Below the pieces are notes generated by a model. The model ran no database searches. It had not been told where the DNA came from and saw only the letters and a program-made list of their open reading frames with translations. From Candidatus Poribacteria bacterium (GTDB taxonomy: Bacteria > Poribacteria > WGA-4E > GCA-2687025): a stretch of DNA of 11,445 nt. Location: contig NYZG01000431.1 in NCBI GenBank assembly GCA_002687025.1, forward strand, positions 1 to 11,445. The letters run 5' to 3'. Each line of letters begins with the position of its first letter. The first letter of the stretch is position 1. Positions 1-7,290 of this stretch are shown here, piece after piece. Both the position numbers and the translations under genes were made by a program.

Positions 1-1
1 A

Positions 2-1867
2 GCCAGCCGCGAGCACGCCCTGGAGCCGGCGCTGGACCGTGCGGATGGTCTGATCACCCTGGATCGCAGCGTCGGCGTCGATGCCGATGTTCTTGCCGAA
101 GTACTCGACGATCTTGTTGTACGAGTCGACGACCGCTTCGACGTTGGTCGCCATCGCGTCGCCGTCACGGCCGTTGAGGTCGAGGACAGCGGGCCGGTTC
201 GCTACACCGTGCGGATCGAGGGACGACACGCCGACGAGCACGGGGCCGAGTTGTTCACGTCGATCTGCCGACTCCACGTCTACGCCGGCCAACCGTACGT
301 GCGGCTCGACCACACGTTCGTCTGCGATGCGTCGTCGGAGACGTTCATCGACATCGCCTCAATGACGCTCGAGATCGACACGCCGGAGTCGGATACCGAC
401 GGGATGCACGTGTTCCAAACCCACGACGACGAATGCGTCGTCAACGGTGAGGCGCGCGAAGGCCGATGCGACGACCGGTTCCGGGTGGGCGGCCTCGACG
501 TTGTCGCGCCCGACTTCTGGCAGTCGTATCCGAAGAGCATTCGCGCGCTGCCCGGACGCGTGGATGTCGGTATCTGTCCCGCGCTGGACGGCGTGCATTA
601 CTCCGAAGAGGGAGAGGACGAGCACAAGCTCTACTTCTACCTCAAGCGCGGCCGTTACCGGTTCCGCGAAGGCGTGGCCAAGACGCACACCGTGTACATA
701 GGCGCTGATGCGCCACCCCTGCCGCTGCCGACGGCGCAAGCGCCCGCCGAGTGGTATTGCGACAGCGGCGCGCTGGGCGAGATGACGCCGGCCGGGTCGA
801 GTCGTTTCGGCGAGTACGAAGCGAAGGTGGCGCAGGCGTTGGACGGCTACCGGGCGAATCGGGAGGCCGGCTCCGAATACGGGATGCTCAACTACGGGGA
901 TTGGTGGGGCGAGCGACGGTGGAATTGGGGCAACAGCGAATACGATACCGCGTACGGCTTCTTCCTACAGTGGGCGCGATCGGGGGATTCTGGGTGGTTC
1001 GCCGAGGCGTCATTGGCGGCGCTCCACCACCGCGACGTGGACGTGTGCCACGCCTCGGTCGACGCCGGCCGCGTGGATGGCGTCTACGTGCACTGCATCG
1101 GGCACACGGGTGGCTACTACCCCGACGGCTATCGCCCGGGAGCAATCACGCGCGCGTCGTTCAGCGTGAGTCACACGTGGGTGGACGGGTTCCTGCTGCA
1201 CCACTTCCTGACGGGAGACCGGCGTTCCATGGCCGTCGCGCGGCGGATCGCCGACCGCTACGACGCCGACGGCACGCGTCACTACGACTTCACGAACTGC
1301 CGCAGCAACGGTTGGCACTTGATCCTGACGATGGCGATGTACCACGCCACGCGCGACCGGTTCTACCTCAACGCCGGGCATCTGATCGTCGAGCGCACGC
1401 TGGAGCGCCAGACCGACGATGGTGGCTGGCGACGCATGATGGTGCCGGGCCATTGCTACCACGAACCGCCACGCCATACGGGGAACGCCGGCTTCATGGT
1501 CGGCATTCTCCTGGCCGGTCTGAAGCTGTATCACCAGGCGACAGGCGATCCGGCCGTGGCCGACGCGATCGTGCGGGGCGCGGAGTTCCTCATCGACGAC
1601 ATGTGGGTCGATGATTCCGACGGGTTCCGGTACACGTCGTGTCCCGAGTCCAGCCTGTGCACGGACAACTTCCATCGCGGGATCGACGGGATCGGCTACG
1701 CCTGGCGTATCAGCGGCAGTGCGGTGTGCGCGGAGATTCTGCCCAGGGCCACGGAGATGGCCATCGATCGGCTGAGCCCGTCCGGGAAGTCGATCTCCGC
1801 GAGCCTGAGGCACGCCCCGAGCGTTCTGCGCGATGTTGCACGGTTGCTGGACGGCCGTGTCGACTGA
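2..1867 (+). CDS. PcRGLX/YetA-like (exo-rhamnogalacturonan lyase-like) protein, 5'-truncated
   Basis: The frame is open from base 2 to a TGA at 1865-1867, giving 621 residues with no stop before the window edge, so the true start lies outside; the GTG at 209 is internal. The N-terminal part is beta-rich (for example Y-V-R-L-D-H-T-F-V near 296-322) and fits the central beta-sandwich of the PcRGLX/YetA family. From about 890 the motif N-Y-G-D-W-W-G-E-R, then N-W-G-N-S-E-Y-D, A-R-S-G-D, H-H-R-D-V-D and later L-T-G-D, fits the C-terminal alpha/alpha-toroid domain. The family founder is a fungal exo-rhamnogalacturonan lyase (PL26), so a role in uronic-acid-rich polysaccharide breakdown is plausible, but substrate and catalytic residues cannot be fixed from this fragment. 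It converges on the sulfatase gene with a 32-base gap. The family call rests on remembered motifs, not a search. Confidence 0.68.
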   Translation, partial: ASREHALEPALDRADGLITLDRSVGVDADVLAEVLDDLVVRVDDRFDVGRHRVAVTAVEVEDSGPVRYTVRIEGRHADEHGAELFTSICRLHVYAGQPYVRLDHTFVCDASSETFIDIASMTLEIDTPESDTDGMHVFQTHDDECVVNGEAREGRCDDRFRVGGLDVVAPDFWQSYPKSIRALPGRVDVGICPALDGVHYSEEGEDEHKLYFYLKRGRYRFREGVAKTHTVYIGADAPPLPLPTAQAPAEWYCDSGALGEMTPAGSSRFGEYEAKVAQALDGYRANREAGSEYGMLNYGDWWGERRWNWGNSEYDTAYGFFLQWARSGDSGWFAEASLAALHHRDVDVCHASVDAGRVDGVYVHCIGHTGGYYPDGYRPGAITRASFSVSHTWVDGFLLHHFLTGDRRSMAVARRIADRYDADGTRHYDFTNCRSNGWHLILTMAMYHATRDRFYLNAGHLIVERTLERQTDDGGWRRMMVPGHCYHEPPRHTGNAGFMVGILLAGLKLYHQATGDPAVADAIVRGAEFLIDDMWVDDSDGFRYTSCPESSLCTDNFHRGIDGIGYAWRISGSAVCAEILPRATEMAIDRLSPSGKSISASLRHAPSVLRDVARLLDGRVD

Positions 1868-1899
1868 CGGATACGGCGCGGGAAGATGCCTCGCGGCTC

Positions 1900-3276
1900 T
1901 CATTCCGCGTCGAACTGGGGCCGGCCGATCGCGTCGGTCGCGCTACGTCGCCGATAGAAGGGCATGGCGGCGCCGGCGTCGGCCAGGAGTCGCTCGCGGG
2001 CTCGCGCAATCCGATCGGCCGCGCGGTCCGCGATGTTTGTCGCGCACGTCGGGTCGTCGACTAGATCGAACACCTTGGGATCGCTGAAGTCGACGCTGCT
2101 GAAGAACCACGTGTCCGCATCCCGGTACCACGCGAAGTTGCCGTAGCGGCAGGTCACGTACTCCTGCCGGTCGACAAGGGCGCGCAGATCCCGGCCGGCC
2201 ACGTCGCCGTCGGCTCCGGCCGCGGCGAGCACGGTCGCCGGCACGTCGAGCGTCGTGACGAATTCGTCGACCACCTGCCCACGGGTCGCGCCGGGAGACC
2301 GCACGATCAGCGGGATATCCATCGTGCCGGGATAGAGCGCGTTCGCGGGCTTACCCAACACGCGTTCGGCGTTGTCCGCGAAGTTCGTCCCGTGGTCGCT
2401 CAGGAACACGACGACGGTGTTGTCGCTGAGGCCGACGCGATCGATGGTGTCGAGCAGCCGCCCGAACCACGTGTCCACCATCGTGACGAGCCCAGCGTAG
2501 TTGGCTCGGATGCTCGGGAGTTGCGGCTCGATGTCTGGATGGTCGTTCGCCGAACCATACGGCACCGTGAGCCACATGGGCTCGCGCACGTCCACATCGC
2601 CGTACAGCTCGTAGTAGTGTAGGGGCGATTCCCAGGTCTCGTGGGGCGTGAAGCTGTCGACGTACAGGTAGAACGGCGTGGTCCCTCGGTTCTGCTCGAC
2701 GAAGCGCATCGCCCATCGGAACGTGCGCGCCGTCGGCCATTCTTCTTCGGGCTGCTCCGGCTTCACGTTCACGATGTGCGCCCGGATGCGGTTCTCGTTG
2801 CCCCGATACTTGCGGAGCAGCTTCTCGTCCGCATGGGCGGCTGCGCCCCACCGATCCTCCGCCTGGCCGCGGACGAACTCCCACTGCCGGAACCCCCGCG
2901 TGAAGTTCATGCCCGGGACGAAGTAGTGTGGCACGTCGGCGACGAATCCTGTGTGGTATCCAGCCTCGATCAGCCGTTCGGCGACGGTCGGTTCGTCGGG
3001 CGACATCGGTTGCCAGCCCGGGAGGTACACGTTGTCCCACGGCACGGGATCGTATCCCAAGAATGGGAAAGCGCGTCGGCCGCTGTGCAACGTGCGTCGC
3101 GTGGGTATCGTGGGCAGACACTCGGGATGGGCGCGCGAGAAGCGGACACCCTCCGAGGCGAACCGGTCGATGTTCGGCGTCTGAATCCACGGGTTGCCGT
3201 ACGCGCCCAGGTACGCCGTGCGCAGCGTGTCGGCCGCGACGACGACGACGTTCATCGGCTGTGCTGAATCGGCCAT
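1900..3276 (-). CDS. Sulfatase / alkaline-phosphatase-superfamily hydrolase lacking the formylglycine cysteine
   Basis: 458 residues. The ATG at 3276 is chosen because GAGGAA (plus-strand 3283-3288) sits 6 bases upstream. The N-terminus has the metal-site strand V-V-A-A-D-T-L-R (Asp16) followed by Y-G-N-P and T-P-N-I-D, typical of sulfatases. The second metal motif is S-D-H-G at 293-296, followed by Lys309 and the I-P-L-I-V-R strand. His212 in T-P-H-E is a likely substrate or metal contact. The nucleophile region reads C-L-P-T-I-P-T-R-R-T-L-H-S-G (53-66). Aligned to C-x-P-[S/T]-R-x-x-L-x-[S/T]-G, Thr56 takes the Cys position, and Cys53 is three residues too early. FGly formation as in classical sulfatases is therefore unlikely, and the enzyme may be a phosphatase or phosphodiesterase. 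No signal peptide is visible, suggesting a cytoplasmic protein. It lies 171 bases downstream of the co-directional URO-D-like gene. Confidence 0.85.
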   Translation of the reverse strand: MADSAQPMNVVVVAADTLRTAYLGAYGNPWIQTPNIDRFASEGVRFSRAHPECLPTIPTRRTLHSGRRAFPFLGYDPVPWDNVYLPGWQPMSPDEPTVAERLIEAGYHTGFVADVPHYFVPGMNFTRGFRQWEFVRGQAEDRWGAAAHADEKLLRKYRGNENRIRAHIVNVKPEQPEEEWPTARTFRWAMRFVEQNRGTTPFYLYVDSFTPHETWESPLHYYELYGDVDVREPMWLTVPYGSANDHPDIEPQLPSIRANYAGLVTMVDTWFGRLLDTIDRVGLSDNTVVVFLSDHGTNFADNAERVLGKPANALYPGTMDIPLIVRSPGATRGQVVDEFVTTLDVPATVLAAAGADGDVAGRDLRALVDRQEYVTCRYGNFAWYRDADTWFFSSVDFSDPKVFDLVDDPTCATNIADRAADRIARARERLLADAGAAMPFYRRRSATDAIGRPQFDAE

Positions 3277-3282
3277 GCGTCA

Positions 3283-3288
3283 TTCCTC
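3283..3288 (-). promoter_or_regulatory. Ribosome binding site of the sulfatase gene
   Basis: GAGGAA on the minus strand, 6 bases upstream of the ATG at 3276. It favours this start over the internal ATG at residue 8. Confidence 0.6.
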
Positions 3289-3293
3289 GGAGA

Positions 3294-3316
3294 GTGTCCC
3301 GAAACGGTTGGGACAC
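3294..3316. repeat. Perfect 7-bp inverted repeat in the URO-D/sulfatase intergenic region
   Basis: GTGTCCC (3294-3300) and GGGACAC (3310-3316) are exact reverse complements separated by 9 bases. The repeat lies immediately upstream of the sulfatase ribosome binding site, inside a 171-base gap (3277-3447) that holds no gene I can support. It could be an operator or a 5'-UTR hairpin of the sulfatase message. There is no U-tract on either side, so an intrinsic terminator is not supported. Confidence 0.4.
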
Positions 3317-3447
3317 CCGAATATCGCCAGATTCGACGCGCATGACAAGCGGATTCCCGGGACGTGGTCCACCAGAGTCTTGCCGCAGGCCGGCGATGGA
3401 GTGCTTCCCTGCTACCGCGCGACGGCGTCGCGGATCATCGTCTAGTC

Positions 3448-4482
3448 CTACTCCGCGTCGGCCACCACCACGAGACGGCTCCCACCCGTGATCGAGATCG
3501 CGCGGGCTGCCGTCATGGACGCCGTAGGGTTCAGGTAGAGCATCTGGTCGTCGCGCAGACCTCGATAGTACTCGTCGAAGGAGTCGGCAGCGTCGTCGTT
3601 GAGCTGCACCGCGCGCAACGACGACATCTCTCGCCAGACCGGGATGTGCTGCGTGTGACCGCCGCACAGGTGGATCATGCCGCCACCCGGATAGTCGCCG
3701 AGTAGGTCCGCGTCCAACGGCGCGACGAAGTCGCGGTACATCTCGGCGGACAGAAGCTGCGTGGAGCACCCGCAGAGCTGGCCGAATCCCGGCGGCTGAC
3801 ATCGGTGCGCGGCCACCACGCCCTGCAGCTGCTCGCGCGGGACATGTTCGCGATACCACCGGTGCAGGTCTCGTAGTAGCGTGTTGATGGTGGCGAGATC
3901 CCGGCTCGCGGCCTCGGGGTCCATCGCGAGCGTCTCGAGGAATCGCTCAGCGTACAGGTTGAGAGCGACGTTCAGAGCGCTCGACAGCGTCGGCGAACCG
4001 AACAGGACGCCCGACGCCCCGCGCTCTACGAACGCGGACGCGACCTCACGGGCGCTGCGCCATATTGCGTCGACTTCGAGATCGGGCGGCGCGAGTGATC
4101 CCACGGGCGTGGTCAGGCGTTGCGCCCACCATTGCCCATGCCGCCGAAAGGTGCGCGCCCCCAGCAGCGCGTCGACGAAGTGGACGCCGCGCGCCCCGAA
4201 CTCCACGACGAGCGGCCGGAACACGTCGTCGTCCGCCGCTGCCGCCGCGTGACGGGCCGCTGCCGTCAGGGCGTCCGCGACCCACTCGTCCGGTTCAGCG
4301 TCCGGGGTCGCGTGGACCGGGAAGGTCGCGCCGTTCAGAAACACGGGCGTCGACGGGCGCTCCCCGGCGTATAGCTCCGTTAGGCGCCCAAAGCCCCGAT
4401 CCCGGCGACGTACGACCTGTGCGTCCGAGAGAATCCCCGCGTCGTCGGCCGCGTCCCGGCCGCTGGCGTCACCCGTTTCCAT
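3448..4482 (-). CDS. Uroporphyrinogen decarboxylase/MtaA-CmuA-like (URO-D fold) protein
   Basis: 344 residues from the ATG at 4482. A GGAGG (plus-strand 4489-4493) lies 6 bases upstream of it, whereas the ATG at 4497 has the GGAGG inside its own reading frame. The C-terminal half carries the family signature: C-G-C-S-T-Q-L-L-S (237-245), a G-G-G-M-I-H-L-C-G-G-H block (267-276) and N-D-D-A-A-D (295-300). His271-x-Cys273 matches the H-x-C zinc motif of MtaA/CmuA-type corrinoid methyltransferases, but no Cys follows residue 273. Cys228, Cys237 and Cys239 could supply other ligands. Members of this branch are often accessory metabolic proteins rather than heme enzymes, so a role in heme synthesis is doubtful; the substrate is unknown. 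It is the first gene of a probable pair with the sulfatase and is divergent from rpmG across a 135-base region. Confidence 0.75.
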   Translation of the reverse strand: METGDASGRDAADDAGILSDAQVVRRRDRGFGRLTELYAGERPSTPVFLNGATFPVHATPDAEPDEWVADALTAAARHAAAAADDDVFRPLVVEFGARGVHFVDALLGARTFRRHGQWWAQRLTTPVGSLAPPDLEVDAIWRSAREVASAFVERGASGVLFGSPTLSSALNVALNLYAERFLETLAMDPEAASRDLATINTLLRDLHRWYREHVPREQLQGVVAAHRCQPPGFGQLCGCSTQLLSAEMYRDFVAPLDADLLGDYPGGGMIHLCGGHTQHIPVWREMSSLRAVQLNDDAADSFDEYYRGLRDDQMLYLNPTASMTAARAISITGGSRLVVVADAE

Positions 4483-4488
4483 GCCTGG

Positions 4489-4493
4489 CCTCC
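4489..4493 (-). promoter_or_regulatory. Ribosome binding site deciding the URO-D-like start
   Basis: GGAGG on the minus strand, 6 bases upstream of the ATG at 4482. It places the start five codons inside the longest open frame (ATG at 4497). Confidence 0.6.
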
Positions 4494-4536
4494 GCATTGC
4501 GTCGATAGAAAAGCGCCTGTCGTCCCGTCCGGCGCC

Positions 4537-4565
4537 TTGACCACCCCTGACGCCGTCGGTAAACT
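4537..4565 (+). promoter_or_regulatory. Predicted sigma70-type promoter for the rpmG-led operon
   Basis: TTGACC (4537-4542, five of six matches to TTGACA), a 17-base spacer, and TAAACT (4560-4565, four of six matches to TATAAT). It lies in the divergent region between the URO-D-like gene and rpmG, and would start transcription near 4572, leaving a 5' leader of about 46 bases. I saw no comparably good promoter on the opposite strand. Promoter consensus in this lineage is not known, so this is an inference from E. coli-type elements. Confidence 0.55.
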
Positions 4566-4617
4566 TCTAGGGATGTGCCCGCTGCTGACCTATCGTGGAC
4601 GTTAGGAACATAGACCG

Positions 4618-4764
4618 ATGCGTGAGATCATCCGCCTCGTCTCCGAGGACGGCAAGTCCACTTACGTGACGAAGAAGAACCGCCGAGCCGATAACACGCG
4701 GCTCGAGCGCATGAAGTACTCCAAGCACGAACGCAAGCACGTGCTCCATCGCGAACGCCGATAG
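4618..4764 (+). CDS. rpmG: 50S ribosomal protein bL33, cysteine-free form
   Basis: A 48-residue protein of the large ribosomal subunit, easily missed because of its size. It begins M-R-E-I-I-R-L-V-S-E and contains the bL33 signature Y-V-T-K-K-N-R-R (16-23), then R-L-E-R-M-K-Y (28-34) and a terminal H-V-L-H-R-E (41-46). It is very basic and of the usual length for the family. There is no cysteine, so it lacks the zinc ribbon of C+ forms. AGGA at 4604-4607 lies 10 bases upstream of the ATG. It is the first gene after the promoter at 4537-4565 and precedes moaB by 15 bases. It is not beside secE/nusG or a tRNA within this window, unlike many rpmG genes. Confidence 0.85.
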   Translation: MREIIRLVSEDGKSTYVTKKNRRADNTRLERMKYSKHERKHVLHRERR

Positions 4765-4779
4765 CGGCGGACAAACCCG

Positions 4780-5286
4780 ATGGGCTACACGGAGCACAAA
4801 GAGGCATCCGAGGGTCGTATTGTCGCATGCGCGGTCGTTACCGTGAGCGACACGCGCACCGAGGCGACCGACAAGAGCGGCGCGTACCTGCGCGAAACTC
4901 TGGAAGCCAACGGGCACAAGGTCGTCCACTACGAGATCCTCAAGGACGAACCCGACCAGATACGAGACTGCCTCGACCGGCTTCTCGGCCACGATGAGCC
5001 GCACGCCGTCATCTTCACCGGCGGCACCGGCATCGCCAAGCGGGACACCACCTTCGACATCGTCAGCGCCGCCCTCGACAAGGCGCTCCCGGGATTCGGC
5101 GAGATCTTCCGATACCTCAGCTACGAGGAGATCGGCGCGGGCGCGATCATGTCGCGCGCGACGGCCGGTGTGGCCAAGGACACCATCGTGTTCTCCATAC
5201 CCGGATCGCGGAACGCCGTCGGCTTGGCGATGGAGAAGCTCATACTCCCCGAACTCGCCCACCTCGTCTGGGAAATAGCCCGCTAG
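4780..5286 (+). CDS. moaB: MoaB/MogA-family molybdopterin adenylyltransferase
   Basis: 168 residues, the usual size for MoaB/MogA. The family adenylates molybdopterin before molybdenum or tungsten insertion in cofactor synthesis, in the cytoplasm. Visible motifs in order are T-V-S-D-T-R-T (21-27), the T-G-G-T-G loop (80-84) followed by R-D-T-T (88-91), E-E-I-G (116-119), S-R-A-T-A-G (125-130) and P-G-S (141-143), all of which form the molybdopterin-binding pocket in the family. It follows rpmG by 15 bases with only a weak GC-rich ribosome binding site, and precedes the membrane-protein gene by 42 bases, so it is probably co-transcribed. No other molybdenum-cofactor gene is present in the window. 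MoaB and MogA cannot be separated with confidence by eye. Confidence 0.9.
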   Translation: MGYTEHKEASEGRIVACAVVTVSDTRTEATDKSGAYLRETLEANGHKVVHYEILKDEPDQIRDCLDRLLGHDEPHAVIFTGGTGIAKRDTTFDIVSAALDKALPGFGEIFRYLSYEEIGAGAIMSRATAGVAKDTIVFSIPGSRNAVGLAMEKLILPELAHLVWEIAR

Positions 5287-5328
5287 CGCGTCTCCGTCCA
5301 CGTACACTCGAAGCCGGGCATCACCGCC

Positions 5329-7269
5329 ATGAAGCACGCCACGGATCGTCGCGTGACCGGCGTGACATGGCGGGCGATCGCGATGGGCGCCATCCTGTGC
5401 GTCCCCAACGTGTTCTGGGTGCTCGAGGTCGAGGGCATGTGGCACTCGGGACACCCGACGACAATCTCGCTCTTCTGGAACGTGGTCCTCAACGTCTTCA
5501 TTCTCATCCTCGTGAACCTCGGCATCAAGCGCTTCAAGCCCGACTGGGCGATGACGCAGGGCGAGCTGATCACGATATACGTCATGCTATCCGTGGCGTC
5601 GGGCCTTGCGGGGCATGACACGCTCGCGCTGACGATCCCGGCGATCGCGCACCCCTTCCATTTCGCCACACCCGAGAACCAGTGGCAGGAGCTGTTCTTC
5701 CGGTACATACCGCGGCACCTCGTCGTCTACGACCCCGAGGAGACGATACTACGGGGGTTCTACGAGGGTGACGCGCTGGGCGAATTCTACACGTGGAAGG
5801 TGTTCGCGCCGTGGCTGCGTTTGACGCTCTGGTGGACGAGCCTGATCCTCGCTCTCGGCCTCGTGATGGTCTGCATCAACATCTTCGTGCGCAAGCAGTG
5901 GACCGAGCACGAGAAGCTCGCCTATCCGATCATCCAGCTGCCCATGGCCATCACGGAGGGCGGCGGGACGTCGAGCTTCTTCCGCAACCGCGCGCTGTGG
6001 ATCGGGTTTGGGCTCGTGGCCGCGCTCGACATTCTCAACGGCCTGAACGCGCTGTTCCCGTACGTCCCCAGCTTCCCTGTGCGCCACAACCAGCGGACGA
6101 TCATATTCACCGAACGCCCCTGGAACGCGATGGGCAATATCCCCGTGCCGCTCTACCCCTTCGTGATCGGCCTGGGTTATCTGCTTCCGTTGGACCTGTC
6201 TTTCTCGATGTGGTTCTTCTATCTCTTCGCACGCTTCCAGCAGGTCTTTGTCGCCGCGAGCGGGTTGCGCTTCCCGGGAGCGCCGTTCCTCAGCGAGCAG
6301 TCGATCGGTGGATGGATGGCGGTGTTCTTCGCCGCCGTATGGGCGACTCGTGGGCACCTGCGCTCCGTCATCGCGCATCTGTTCGGCGGCAAGCAGATGG
6401 ACGACTCCGGCGAGCCGATCCGGTATCGTACGGCGGCCGTCATCATGGTCATGTCGTTCGCGTACATCGTCTACTTCTGCGTGCACGCGGGCATGACGAT
6501 CCCCATCATCCTGCCGTTCATGGCGTTCTTTTTCGCTCTGTCAGTCGGTATCACGCGGGTGCGCGCGGAGTTCGGGCCACCGGCGCACGAGATGGCCGGC
6601 ATGGTGAACGGTCAGCAGTTCCTGATCAACATTCTCGGCACGCGCGGATTCGGGTTCGAGAACCTCGGCGTCGTGCCGTTCTTCTGGTTCTTCAGTGGTC
6701 GCGGATACCGCGAACACATCATGCCCCACCAGTTGGAGGGGCTGAAGATGGCGGAGCGCGCGCGCATGAACACCAAGCGGCTCGTGCTCGCCATCGGCAT
6801 CGCGCTGGTCGTGGGCTCGCTGGGGTCATGGTGGGCGGGCGTGAGCGAGATGTACCGCCTCGGATATGCGCGCGCGCAGCCGTTCGTGGGTCACATCGGG
6901 CAGTTCGGATGGGCGGCGGGGCACTTCAGCAACCCACAAGATCCGAATGTGCCCGCCTCCGCCGCCATGGCGGGCGGGTTGGTGTTCACGTTCATGCTCA
7001 TGTTCATGCGGATGAAGTTCATGTGGTGGCCTCTCCATCCGGCGGCGTATGCCATCGCCATGACCAACGGCGTTGGATACTTCTGGTCGTGCCTGGTCAT
7101 CAGCACAGTGATCAAGTTCGTTGTACTGAAATTCGGCGGGATGCAGGCCAATCGGAAGGCCACGAGCTTCTTCTTCGGCGTGATACTGGGCGAATACTGT
7201 GTCGGCGCCTTCTGGAGCGCTCTTAGCGTGATCCTTCAGACCCGCACCTACGACTTCGCCCCCGGCTGA
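5329..7269 (+). CDS. Polytopic membrane protein, DUF6785/DUF6784-like
   Basis: 646 residues with about a dozen hydrophobic stretches, for example around 16-34, 47-66, 160-187 and 222-245, plus several in the C-terminal half. Features I associate with the DUF6785/DUF6784 family are W-T-E-H-E-K-L-A-Y-P (191-200) after a membrane segment, a cytoplasmic-looking Q-L-P-M stretch, a later R-A-E-F-G-P-P-A-H-E motif, W-W-P-L-H-P-A-A-Y near the C-terminus, and a final F-F-F-G-V-I-L-G-E segment. The family resembles transporters, but no substrate is established that I know of. The ATG at 5329 has no strong ribosome binding site. The gene sits 42 bases after moaB and 21 bases before the PorV-like gene. 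Its paralogues commonly lie near sugar or sulfatase genes in planctomycete-like genomes, which is recollection and not tested here. Confidence 0.72.
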   Translation: MKHATDRRVTGVTWRAIAMGAILCVPNVFWVLEVEGMWHSGHPTTISLFWNVVLNVFILILVNLGIKRFKPDWAMTQGELITIYVMLSVASGLAGHDTLALTIPAIAHPFHFATPENQWQELFFRYIPRHLVVYDPEETILRGFYEGDALGEFYTWKVFAPWLRLTLWWTSLILALGLVMVCINIFVRKQWTEHEKLAYPIIQLPMAITEGGGTSSFFRNRALWIGFGLVAALDILNGLNALFPYVPSFPVRHNQRTIIFTERPWNAMGNIPVPLYPFVIGLGYLLPLDLSFSMWFFYLFARFQQVFVAASGLRFPGAPFLSEQSIGGWMAVFFAAVWATRGHLRSVIAHLFGGKQMDDSGEPIRYRTAAVIMVMSFAYIVYFCVHAGMTIPIILPFMAFFFALSVGITRVRAEFGPPAHEMAGMVNGQQFLINILGTRGFGFENLGVVPFFWFFSGRGYREHIMPHQLEGLKMAERARMNTKRLVLAIGIALVVGSLGSWWAGVSEMYRLGYARAQPFVGHIGQFGWAAGHFSNPQDPNVPASAAMAGGLVFTFMLMFMRMKFMWWPLHPAAYAIAMTNGVGYFWSCLVISTVIKFVVLKFGGMQANRKATSFFFGVILGEYCVGAFWSALSVILQTRTYDFAPG

Positions 7270-7290
7270 TTCACTGAGCGAGGAGTCCCT

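Noticed and set aside
1010..1903. Minus-strand open frame inside the PcRGLX-like gene
   Set aside because: Composition is Arg/Val/Ala-rich without motifs and it mirrors the codon pattern of the real plus-strand gene.
3294..3316. Intrinsic terminator for the URO-D-like transcript
   Set aside because: The stem is only 7 bp with a 9-base loop and no U-tract follows on either strand.
2351..3859. Long minus-strand frame overlapping the sulfatase and the URO-D-like gene in another phase
   Set aside because: It is extremely Arg-rich, lacks any domain, and conflicts with two genes that have clear motifs and ribosome binding sites.
4567..5454. Long open frame antisense to rpmG and moaB
   Set aside because: It covers two well-supported genes on the plus strand, has no family signature, and long antisense frames are expected in GC-rich DNA.
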